DNA from: an uncultured Alistipes sp.
GTDB taxonomy: Bacteria; Bacteroidota; Bacteroidia; Bacteroidales; Rikenellaceae
Length of the DNA stretch: 64,000 nt
Direction of reading: 5' to 3'
Assembly (NCBI GenBank): GCA_944321965.1
Contig: CALUNH010000004.1
Location: 48,810-112,809, forward strand
Numbering within the stretch: the stretch's first letter is position 1; every line of letters starts with the position of its first letter. This document shows, in pieces, positions 34,458-42,778 of the stretch. The notes beneath the pieces are model-generated. The model searched no databases. It saw nothing but the letters and a program-made list of their open reading frames with translations, and was not told the DNA's origin. The position numbers and the translations under genes are program-made.

Positions 34458-37400
34458 TTAAAAGTTGATGGTAACGCCGCCCGAAACGGTGCGCAGAACC
34501 GAGTAGTTTGCCTGCGACTGTCCCTGGATGTACTGGCGCGGATCAAGACCCTTTCGTTTCGACAGCAAGGCCACATTGTCTGCCGCAACATAAATGCGCA
34601 CGCTCGACATCTTGATGGCCTTTGCCCACTTTTGCGGCAAGGTGTATCCCAGGGTGATGTTGCGCAGGTTGAAGTAGGAGGCGCTGATCATGTAGGGATC
34701 CAGAGCCTGGGTCTGATTGATGCTGCCGTTGAGTTTGGGCACGTTGGTGTTGGTGTTTTCGGGGGTCCAGGCATTCAGAATATCCTTGTGCCAGTTGGCG
34801 CCGTCCGAAGTGCCGGCGTGCATCAGGCCATTGTACATCGCATCGTACACCTTGCCGCCGATCTGGTAGTTTCCGGCAATCGAGAAATCCAGCCCTTTCC
34901 AGTTGAAGTTGACCGTGATGCCGCCAATGAAATCGGGAATGGCCGTACCGAGATAGAATTTGTCACCTACGGCATCCACATTCTCATAGGTTACCTTGCT
35001 CAGCGTCTCTTCTCCGTTTTCTCCGGTTTCACGGTGCCAGTAAAGGGCATCTCCGGTTTCGGGATCCACTCCGGCCGATTTGAGCCCGTAGAAGTCCCAT
35101 ACCGAACCGCCGTCCTTGATGTTGTAATAGGCGAGGTGGGTGATACCCGTTTCCACTTTGTCGGCCGGCAGATCCGTCACGGAGTTGGTATAGGTCGTTC
35201 CGGTCAGGATTACCTCCAGCGACGTGTTTTTCGTCCGCAGAGGAACGGCGCTGAGCGTGAACTCGAAGCCCTTGTTGATCATGGTCATGATGTTCATCGG
35301 CTTGCTGGGGATGCCGGTCGACGGCGAGAACGGCATATCATAAAGCATGTCGCTCGTTTTCTTGTGGAAATATTCCGCATTGAGGTTGAACCGTGCGTCG
35401 AACAGCGAGACGTTGATGCCCGCATTGAGGTTGTTGGAAACCTCCCAGGTCAGATCCGGATTGCCCCAATAGACCTGGGTGACGGAGAATTCGTCGCCGT
35501 TGGGGCTTACAGAGTACTGATCCTTGTAGGGATAGTAGTTCGGAATCTGGTTGTTTCCGGTCGTACCGTAAGAGACCTTGAACGCTAAATTGTTAATCCA
35601 CTCCACGTCTTTGAGGAAACTCTCCTGCGAAATGCGCCAGTTGGCTCCGACCGACCAGAAAACGCCCCAACGGTTCGCTTTGGCGAAGCGCGACGATCCG
35701 TCACCTCGGATATTGGCATCGATGTAATAACGATTGCCATATTCGTAATGGAGGCTTCCGAACCACGATTCGATCGTTTCGTCGTAAGTGTACGAGTTGA
35801 GATTCTGCATGGAGATGGCATTGCTGAATTCGCTGTTTTCCGGGTCGTAGTAGTTTTGCTTGGTTCCCGTGAAATAACGGTATTCCCATTTGTAGGATTC
35901 ATGACCGGCCATGACGTTGAAGGAGTGACTGCCAATCGTCTTCTCATAGGTGAGCAACTGGTTGCCCGTCAGGGTCTGATCCCGGAGTGTATAGCGGGTT
36001 CCTGTTCCGTTGTAGGTCTTGGCATCGCCGTATGAAGGCGTCATGAAGCTGACATTCTGCTGATTGGTCAGGTCATAAGAGAGGTTGGCCGAAAATTTCA
36101 ACCCTGACAGGATATTCAGGTTGATACCGGCACGGGTACTGACCTGATCGGTCAGCGTTTCATTCTTGTTGGCCTTGTCCGTAGCCACGATGTTCTGTCC
36201 CTTGCCCCAGGTGCGGGTACCGTAGGTGCCGTCTCCGAAGTCGTAGATCCGACCTCCGTTCTCGTCGCGGATCAGGTTTCCGTCCTTGTCGTAGGCGTAG
36301 ACCGGGTAAATCGGGGCGATGCTCTGGATGAACATGAACGTATTGTTGTAATTGGCCAGCGAGGAGATCATCTGCGAATTCTGCTCTCCGTGCGAATAGG
36401 CGAGATTTCCGTAGAGGTCGACCCATTTGTTGACCTGGTAGGAGGCGTTGGCACGTCCCGAATAACGCGAATAGTCCGAGTTTTTGATGATACCTTCGTC
36501 GTTGAGATAGCCCAGGGACATGAAGTACTTGAGTTTGTTATTTCCGCCCGAGATGCTGACATTGTACTCCTGACGCAGGCCTGCATGGAGTGCCTCGTCG
36601 CTCCAGTCATCCGTATAACGACGCTGGGTGGAGATGAGTTCTCCGTTTTCGGTCATGAGTTTGTCCGGAGTGGCCGAAATATAGGGATTGTATCCCAGGC
36701 GATTCAAGATGACGCTTGCTGCCGTAGCACCATCCCCTTCCGTATTGACCAGATACTGATAAAAGGTCTTCAGATACTGGTCGGGAGAGGTCATGATGTC
36801 GTAATTGCCGACGCCGCGGGAGTTGACACCCACGCGAGCGTCGAACTGAACGTTTGTGCGGGTGGCGTTACACTTTTTGGTAGAGATGATCACCAGACCG
36901 TTTGCGGCACGGGAATCGTACAGTGCGGTCGACACGGCATCCTTCGAGACGGAGATGGATTCGATATCCGCCGGATTGATGGCAGCGATGCTGCCGTTGT
37001 ACGGAGCTCCGTCCACGATATAGAGCGGGTCGCTTCCGGCGTTGATCGAGCCGATGCCTCGGATCGAGATGGTGGAGCTCGATCCGGGTTGTCCCGATTG
37101 GGAGGCTACCTGAACACCGGGAACAAGACCTTCGAGAGCTTTAGAAACGTTGGAGACCTGCAATTTTTTGAGTTCCTCACCGGATACTGCACTGACGGAT
37201 CCCGTGAAGGATTCCTTTTTTGCGGTACCGTATGCCACGACGATCACATCGTCGATTGCATGGGTATCTTCCTGTAAGGATACGTTGATTTGGGTTTTGC
37301 CGGCGATCGACACTGTTTGGGTTTGGTAGCCGATGAACGAGATTTTCAGTGTACCGTCAGCGGGAGCCGAGATTGAAAAACGTCCGTTGGTATCGGTTGT

Positions 37401-37559
37401 CGTACCGACAGTCGTACCCTCCACCAGAACCGTAGCTCCGGCGATCGGTCGATTGTCCGTATTGGCAACCGTACCGGTTACTTGCTTACTTTGCGCGGAG
37501 GCGAGCAACACTCCCCCTCCCACAATGGCAATTAACGATAGTAGGAAATTTCTTACCAT
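34458..37559 (-). CDS. SusC/RagA family TonB-linked outer-membrane transporter (switch partner A)
   Basis: A 1033-residue TonB-dependent transporter. A signal peptide (MVRNFLLSLIAIVGGGVLLASAQ) is followed by a carboxypeptidase-D-like regulatory domain (VTGTVANTDNRPIAGATVLV), a TonB-box-like segment (AIDDVIVVAYGTAKKESFTG), the plug with SIRGIGSINAGSDPLYIVDG, and a 22-strand-type barrel. It works with the SusD encoded 13 nt downstream. The start codon lies only 18 nt from the left inverted repeat. The sequence inside the repeat carries no promoter in this orientation, so the gene is predicted silent as drawn. Confidence 0.94.
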   Translation of the reverse strand: MVRNFLLSLIAIVGGGVLLASAQSKQVTGTVANTDNRPIAGATVLVEGTTVGTTTDTNGRFSISAPADGTLKISFIGYQTQTVSIAGKTQINVSLQEDTHAIDDVIVVAYGTAKKESFTGSVSAVSGEELKKLQVSNVSKALEGLVPGVQVASQSGQPGSSSTISIRGIGSINAGSDPLYIVDGAPYNGSIAAINPADIESISVSKDAVSTALYDSRAANGLVIISTKKCNATRTNVQFDARVGVNSRGVGNYDIMTSPDQYLKTFYQYLVNTEGDGATAASVILNRLGYNPYISATPDKLMTENGELISTQRRYTDDWSDEALHAGLRQEYNVSISGGNNKLKYFMSLGYLNDEGIIKNSDYSRYSGRANASYQVNKWVDLYGNLAYSHGEQNSQMISSLANYNNTFMFIQSIAPIYPVYAYDKDGNLIRDENGGRIYDFGDGTYGTRTWGKGQNIVATDKANKNETLTDQVSTRAGINLNILSGLKFSANLSYDLTNQQNVSFMTPSYGDAKTYNGTGTRYTLRDQTLTGNQLLTYEKTIGSHSFNVMAGHESYKWEYRYFTGTKQNYYDPENSEFSNAISMQNLNSYTYDETIESWFGSLHYEYGNRYYIDANIRGDGSSRFAKANRWGVFWSVGANWRISQESFLKDVEWINNLAFKVSYGTTGNNQIPNYYPYKDQYSVSPNGDEFSVTQVYWGNPDLTWEVSNNLNAGINVSLFDARFNLNAEYFHKKTSDMLYDMPFSPSTGIPSKPMNIMTMINKGFEFTLSAVPLRTKNTSLEVILTGTTYTNSVTDLPADKVETGITHLAYYNIKDGGSVWDFYGLKSAGVDPETGDALYWHRETGENGEETLSKVTYENVDAVGDKFYLGTAIPDFIGGITVNFNWKGLDFSIAGNYQIGGKVYDAMYNGLMHAGTSDGANWHKDILNAWTPENTNTNVPKLNGSINQTQALDPYMISASYFNLRNITLGYTLPQKWAKAIKMSSVRIYVAADNVALLSKRKGLDPRQYIQGQSQANYSVLRTVSGGVTINF

Positions 37560-37577
37560 AAGCGTTAATTTTAATTG

Positions 37578-37600
37578 TTTTTAAAATAAAAAGTCCACGG
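37578..37600. repeat. Left inverted repeat of the invertible segment
   Basis: This 23-bp sequence is the exact reverse complement of 39311-39333. Read towards the minus-strand susC it begins CCGTGGACTTTTTATTTT and ends in five A residues. It lies 18 nt upstream of the minus-strand susC start. Confidence 0.95.
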
Positions 37601-37814
37601 ACCGGACATAACCGACAGCTTCCTGATTATGAATATGTAGACACGACGCCCCGCATAAATCCGCAAATTATTGATTGTGAGCGGGCAATCATTTTTTTTC
37701 GATCCGAAAATGCTGGCGTTCCGTTACCGGGAGGTAACCCCGGACAAGGGATTATTCCTCTGAGAATATGCTCTTTGGATTTGATCATGGAAGATTCGGT
37801 CGTTACTTAAACGT

Positions 37815-37822
37815 TACCTTTA
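37815..37822 (+). promoter_or_regulatory. Weak -7-like box ahead of the recombinase gene
   Basis: TACCTTTA differs from TAnnTTTG in the last base and lies 20 nt before the recombinase ATG. TTTG elements at 37774-37777 and 37780-37783 are too far upstream (about 31 nt or more). Confidence 0.3.
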
Positions 37823-37841
37823 GGGATCGAAATCGTAGGTT

Positions 37842-39080
37842 ATGAGCATGAGAAACACGTTTAAAATCCTGTTTTACGCCAAGAAAAATGCCCCGTTGCG
37901 GAATGGGAATATTCCGATCATGGGGCGCATCACCCTCAACGGCGAACGCACACAGATCTCAACCCGCCAATCCGTCCCGCTCAAGCTTTGGAATGCCAGT
38001 CTGGGACGTGCCATCGGACGGAGCAGCCAAGCGCTGCTCGTCAATGAACAACTCGACCGGATCCACTATCGCATTGAACATTGTTACCACATGCTGCTTT
38101 GCGAACAGACTCCGGTGACTCTCTGCATGATCAAGGAGCGCTATCTGGGAACCGACCGGCAAAAACACGGGCTGCTGGACTTTTTCCGCAGGCACAACGA
38201 AGAATTTTTCCGCATGGTCGGAATCTCCCGAAGCAAGACAACCTATTATAAATACAGAAGCGTATACCGTCACCTGGAAAGGTTCATCCCGGAACATTAC
38301 GGGTGCAATGATCTTTATTTCAGATAAATAGACCGTAAATTCCTGGCGGATTTCCACCGCTACATGGTGCTGGAATGCAACCGCAAGAAAAATACGACCT
38401 GGGTCTATATGATTGCCTTCAAACATATCCTCATGCTGGCGCGGGAACATGGATACATGGACCGCAATCCGTTCGCCGACTACAAGTTGAATTGCGAATC
38501 CGTCACCCGGAACTACCTTTCCATGCCGGAATTGCGGAGCATCATACGGCTCAGTCCCGAATCGCCGACCCTGCAACTGATCCGCGATGCCTTTCTGTTC
38601 AGTTGTTTCACGGGGCTCTCCTATATTGATCTTCGCAGGCTGACGCCCCGGCACCTCCAAAGGACACACGATTGTCTGTGGATCCATACGTTCCGGCAGA
38701 AAACCGGCACTCCGGTCCATATACGGCTGTTCGACGTGGCCCATGCGATTGTCCGGAAATACCTGTCCGACGGATGCGACACTCCCATATTCGACCTGCC
38801 GACCAACGGTTGGTGCAATTCATGCCTTGAGCGGCTGATGTCCATGGCGGGCATCACCCGCCGGATTACGTTTCATGCGGCCCGCCATACGTTTGCCACC
38901 ACGATTACGCTGTCGCAGGGGATGGCAATCGAGACGATCAGCGAGTTGTTGGGGCATAAAAGTGTGCGGACGACACAGATCTATGCAAAAATCACCCTTT
39001 CGAAACTCGAAAGGGACATGATGCTTCTTTCGAAAAAGATCGACAGACTCTATCAGAATCCGGTTACGGTTGAATTCTGA
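37842..39080 (+). pseudogene. Tyrosine site-specific recombinase interrupted by one in-frame TAA
   Basis: A 413-codon frame encoding an IntDOT/Tsr-like tyrosine recombinase, broken only by TAA at 38325-38327 (codon 162). Both sides stay in the same frame and the family sequence continues across it (CNDLYFR, stop, IDRKFLADFHRYM). One base change from GAA or CAA would explain it. The N-terminal arm-binding and SAM-like core-binding parts precede the catalytic domain. His345 and Arg348 (FHAARHTF), His372 (LGHKS) and nucleophile Tyr381 (IYAKI) are present. The first catalytic Arg position is Ser260 (FTGLSYID), as I recall for IntDOT. The gene lies inside the inverted repeats and would be expected to act on them. 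It could be inactive, read through at low level, or restart at the internal ATG 38364 as a catalytic fragment. Confidence 0.88.
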
Positions 39081-39278
39081 TCATCATCCGATTGCCGGGA
39101 AAGGGCCGGAAAATGGGTGGAACAGGGAGAAAAAAGGCGAAAATGGGAATCTCCGTCCCAAAAACCGCAAAATGCCGGTTTCAAATTGTAACCTATTTTT
39201 CTCAAACTCGGCAAAAATGCAATGTATTTTACAATAAACAAGCAATAATATCACCTTGTTTGATTTTTTTACCGTTTA

Positions 39279-39310
39279 TTTGTAAAGCATTCCGCATTTA
39301 CCTACCTTTG
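39279..39310 (+). promoter_or_regulatory. Consensus promoter at the right edge of the invertible segment
   Basis: TTTG (39279-39282), a 20-nt spacer and TACCTTTG (39303-39310) are a perfect Bacteroidales promoter. The -7 box is immediately followed by the right inverted repeat at 39311, so transcription would start inside the repeat and give a leader of about 115 nt for the plus-strand susC. Confidence 0.88.
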
Positions 39311-39333
39311 CCGTGGACTTTTTATTTTAAAAA
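39311..39333. repeat. Right inverted repeat of the invertible segment
   Basis: Exact reverse complement of 37578-37600: CCGTGGACTTTTTATTTT then five A residues. Beyond it the two flanks diverge apart from a short ACAA match offset by two bases. The start codon of the plus-strand susC lies 98 nt to the right. Confidence 0.95.
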
Positions 39334-39431
39334 AACAACGGAATAACATTTTATCCCATTCAACTTGAAGAACCCGAATGTATCCATTCGGGCGTGATGG
39401 ATTCGTACACTCACTTCTAAACCATTTATGC

Positions 39432-42400
39432 ATGAGAAAATTTTTACTGCTGTTAATCATCATTAACCTGAGCTTGTCGAGTGCTTTTGCACAGGTTAAG
39501 GTGTCCGGTAGCGTAACGGATTCCGAAGACGGAATGCCGGTTATCGGTGCTACCGTGACTGTGAAGGGAACCTCCAGCGGAACCGTCACCGATACGAAAG
39601 GTGCGTTTACCATCTCGCTGCCTTCCACCCCCGGAACGATCATCGTCTCGTTCCTCGGGTATCAGGAACGGGTGATTGCCGTGTCGAAGGGTATGACCCG
39701 TGTGGACGTGAAACTCGAAAAATCGACTACCGCAATCGACGATGTCGTCGTGACGGGTTTCAAAAATGCCAAGAAGGAGACTTTTACGGGATCCTCGGTC
39801 AAGATCAGTGCCGATGATATCGCCATCGCCGGTGTGACCGACGTGAGCCGTATGCTCGAAGGCCAGGTGGCCGGTGTCTCGGTCCAGAACGTCTCCAGTA
39901 CGTTCGGTTCGGCCCCCAAGGTCCGTATCCGTGGTGTGACGTCGCTCAGCGGTGAGAACAAACCCCTTTGGGTCGTGGACGGAGTCGTCCTGGAGGATGT
40001 GGTCAACATCTCCAACGACCAGCTTTCGAGCGGTGACCCCACGACGCTGCTCGGATCCTCCGTGGCCGGTATCAACGCCTCGGATATCGAGACGTTCGAC
40101 ATCCTGAAGGATGCCGCCGCAACGGCTCTCTACGGCGCCCGCGCCATGAACGGTGTCGTGGTGATCACCACCAAGAAAGGTAAGCAGGGCGCTCCCCGGA
40201 TCTCCTATACGGGCAACTTTACGATCCGTACTAAACCGCGCTATTCGAATTTCGACATCATGAACTCCGCCGACCAGATGGCCGTCTATTCGGAGTTCGA
40301 ACGCAAGGGCCTCCTCAATCAGGATATCGTCAATACCTCGAATTCGGGTGTCTACGGACTGATGTACAATGCCATTGCGGCCTACGACCCCGAAACGGGA
40401 TTCGGCCTGGCCAATACGCGGGAGGCGCGGAATGCCTTCCTGATGCAGTACGCCAAGGCCAATACCGACTGGTTCGATATTCTCTTTACGCACAACCTGC
40501 TTCAGGAGCACTCGCTGAGCATCTCGACCGGTACCGAGAAGTCGCGGACCTACGCCTCGATCGGTTTCATGAACGACGCCGGATGGTCGGTTGCCGACAA
40601 CGTGAGCCGTTATACGCTCAACTTCCGCAACGATTACGACATCAGCCGCAAGATTTCGGTCGGCTTCCAGGCCGTGGCATCGCTGCGTCAGCAGGAGGCG
40701 CCGGGATCCTATCAGCGGGCGATCGACGTGGTGAGCGGCGAGTGGTCGCGTGACTTCGACATCAACCCCTTCAGCTATGCGCTCAATACGAGCCGGACGG
40801 TCCGCCCCTACGACAACGACGGCAATCTGGAGTACGTGACGATGAACTACGCTCCGTTCAACATCCTCAAAGAGCTGCAGGAGAACAAGATCCAGCTCAA
40901 TGTGATGGATGCCAAGCTGCAGGGACAGTTCGACTACAACATCGTCAAGGGGCTCCGTTTCAACTTCACGGGAATGCTCCGTTATGTCAAGAGCGACCAG
41001 GTTCACCGGATTACCGAAGAGTCGAACGTCGCCGGAGCCTACCGTGCCGACGGCAACTCGACGATCCGCCAGCGGAACCGCTACCTGTGGACCAATCCCG
41101 ACGATCCGAATGCCGAGCCGGTTTCGGTCATGGAGCAGGGCGGTTTCTACAACACGACCAACAATACGATGCTCAACTACGAGGTGCGCGCCTCGTTCGC
41201 CTACAACAAGGTCTGGAACAATGCCCGCACGCATGAGCTGAGCGTCCTGGCCGGTACGCAGATCAAGTACCTGGAGCGTGACGAGGAGACGGCGATCCAG
41301 GCCGGTTATCAGTACAACATGGGCGGCGTGGTCTTCAACAACCCGCTGTTCTACCGCATGATGAACGACCGCCAGCTGGATCTCTTTACGGCAACGACCT
41401 ATCAGGACCGTTTCGTGGCCTTCTATGCCAATGCCGACTACGCCTTCGACCGGAAATACTCCGTTTCGGCCACGGTGCGTTACGACGGAAGTAATGCGCT
41501 GGGTTCGAGTTCGAGCGCGCGGTGGCTTCCTACGTGGAACTTCGGTGCCAAGTGGAACCTGCAGAACGAACCCTTCCTGGAGGATGTGGAGTGGATCGAT
41601 GTGCTGAGTGCGCGTCTGAGCTACGGTCTGACGGCCAGTATGCCCAATGCGTCGAATGCCGCAGCCGTCTATTACAGCTCCCAGGTATACCGTCCGGGCT
41701 GGAGCGAAAACCAGATCAGCATCGATGCGCTGGCCAACTCCGAGCTGACGTGGGAGAAGAGCTACCAGTTCAATGCGGGCTTCGACCTCACGCTCTTCGA
41801 CAACCGGCTCAACTTCTCGATCGACTATTTCAACCGTCAGGGCTTTGACCTGATCGCCTATATCAAGACCTCGGGAATCGGCGGACAGTCGTGGAAACTG
41901 GCCAACTACGCCGACCTCGACTCGCACGGTGTGGACATCACGCTGGGCGGTACGCTCATCCGGACGAAGAACGTGACCTGGACCGCGAACTTCACGTTCG
42001 GCTATTCGGAGAATACGATCAAGAACGCCAAGGACCAACCGTCGGTTTACGACCTGGTGAAGAGCGAGGGCGGCAACAAGGAGGGCTATCCGGTGAACAG
42101 CCTCTTCTCGATTCCCTTTACGCGGCTCGATCCCCAGACCGGTATTCCGCTGTTCATCAATGCCGACGGCGAGGAGAGCCAGGATGTGAACATGCAGGGT
42201 ACGGAGACCGACTTCCTGAAATACGAAGGCCCGGTGGATCCGAAATACACGGGCGGTTTCAATACGTCGGTTCGTTTCAAGAACTTCACGTTCAACGCCT
42301 TCTTCACCTACCAGGCCGGGAACAAGATCCGTCTGACGCCCGCCTACAACGCCCAGTACAGCGATCTGGACGCCATGTCGAACGAATTCAAGGACCGCTT

Positions 42401-42749
42401 CCTGATGACGGGCGACAACATCTCGCCGTCGATTTCGGACTGGGTGCACCAGTCGATCTCGCTCGACCAGGGTTATCCCTACGTCAACTACAACTATTCG
42501 ACGGCGCGGGTCGTGAAGGGTGATTTCATCCGTCTGAAGACCATTTCGCTCAATTACGATTTCTCTCCGTCGTGGGTCAGCAAGAGCCGCTTCTTCCGGA
42601 CCGCAAGCCTGCGCCTGACGGTCAAGGATCCGTGGCTGATCTATGCGGACAAGGCGCTCAAGGGCCAGGATCCCGAGTTCTTCAATACGGGAGGTGTGGC
42701 CATGCCTACCACCACGCAGTTCACGCTTTCGCTGAACCTCGGATTCTAA
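39432..42749 (+). CDS. SusC/RagA family TonB-linked outer-membrane transporter (switch partner B)
   Basis: A 1105-residue TonB-dependent transporter. The ATG at 39432 gives a good signal peptide (MRKFLLLLIIINLSLSSAFAQ); an in-frame ATG 54 nt upstream does not. A carboxypeptidase-D-like domain follows (VSGSVTDSEDGMPVIGATVTV), then the TonB-box region (AIDDVVVTGFKNAKKETFTG), plug (VRIRGVTSLSGENKPLWVVDG, GARAMNGVVVITTKKG) and barrel. It is the first gene of a four-gene operon with SusD, a zinc metallohydrolase lipoprotein and a DUF4302-like lipoprotein. The promoter lies in the invertible segment, so expression is predicted to be phase-variable and ON in this orientation. Confidence 0.95.
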   Translation: MRKFLLLLIIINLSLSSAFAQVKVSGSVTDSEDGMPVIGATVTVKGTSSGTVTDTKGAFTISLPSTPGTIIVSFLGYQERVIAVSKGMTRVDVKLEKSTTAIDDVVVTGFKNAKKETFTGSSVKISADDIAIAGVTDVSRMLEGQVAGVSVQNVSSTFGSAPKVRIRGVTSLSGENKPLWVVDGVVLEDVVNISNDQLSSGDPTTLLGSSVAGINASDIETFDILKDAAATALYGARAMNGVVVITTKKGKQGAPRISYTGNFTIRTKPRYSNFDIMNSADQMAVYSEFERKGLLNQDIVNTSNSGVYGLMYNAIAAYDPETGFGLANTREARNAFLMQYAKANTDWFDILFTHNLLQEHSLSISTGTEKSRTYASIGFMNDAGWSVADNVSRYTLNFRNDYDISRKISVGFQAVASLRQQEAPGSYQRAIDVVSGEWSRDFDINPFSYALNTSRTVRPYDNDGNLEYVTMNYAPFNILKELQENKIQLNVMDAKLQGQFDYNIVKGLRFNFTGMLRYVKSDQVHRITEESNVAGAYRADGNSTIRQRNRYLWTNPDDPNAEPVSVMEQGGFYNTTNNTMLNYEVRASFAYNKVWNNARTHELSVLAGTQIKYLERDEETAIQAGYQYNMGGVVFNNPLFYRMMNDRQLDLFTATTYQDRFVAFYANADYAFDRKYSVSATVRYDGSNALGSSSSARWLPTWNFGAKWNLQNEPFLEDVEWIDVLSARLSYGLTASMPNASNAAAVYYSSQVYRPGWSENQISIDALANSELTWEKSYQFNAGFDLTLFDNRLNFSIDYFNRQGFDLIAYIKTSGIGGQSWKLANYADLDSHGVDITLGGTLIRTKNVTWTANFTFGYSENTIKNAKDQPSVYDLVKSEGGNKEGYPVNSLFSIPFTRLDPQTGIPLFINADGEESQDVNMQGTETDFLKYEGPVDPKYTGGFNTSVRFKNFTFNAFFTYQAGNKIRLTPAYNAQYSDLDAMSNEFKDRFLMTGDNISPSISDWVHQSISLDQGYPYVNYNYSTARVVKGDFIRLKTISLNYDFSPSWVSKSRFFRTASLRLTVKDPWLIYADKALKGQDPEFFNTGGVAMPTTTQFTLSLNLGF

Positions 42750-42778
42750 GTCATTATTGAAACAACAAAGAGACAGTT

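Larger units (their letters stand above)
37601..39310. mobile_element. Predicted invertible DNA segment (promoter switch between two susCD operons)
   Basis: This 1,710-bp segment is bounded by perfect 23-bp inverted repeats and contains a tyrosine recombinase gene plus a single strong outward promoter at its right edge (TTTG-N20-TACCTTTG, 39279-39310) whose last base touches the right repeat. The two repeats lie in the leaders of two outward-facing susC genes. Inversion would move the promoter to the same position relative to the left susC. At the left edge, in the given orientation, the equivalent position reads TATGTCCG with no TTTG upstream, which is not a promoter. Invertible promoters worked by tyrosine recombinases are well known for Bacteroides surface structures, including SusC/SusD proteins. 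The orientation and activity here are inference. Confidence 0.8.

Noticed and set aside
37578-39333. Insertion sequence with terminal inverted repeats.
   Set aside because: The enclosed gene is a tyrosine recombinase rather than a transposase, no target duplication flanks the repeats, and a promoter abuts one repeat. An invertible segment explains it better.
39453-42449. 998-codon minus-strand frame opposite the plus-strand susC.
   Set aside because: A shadow of a convincing SusC gene with all its expected domains; no start context and no family signature.
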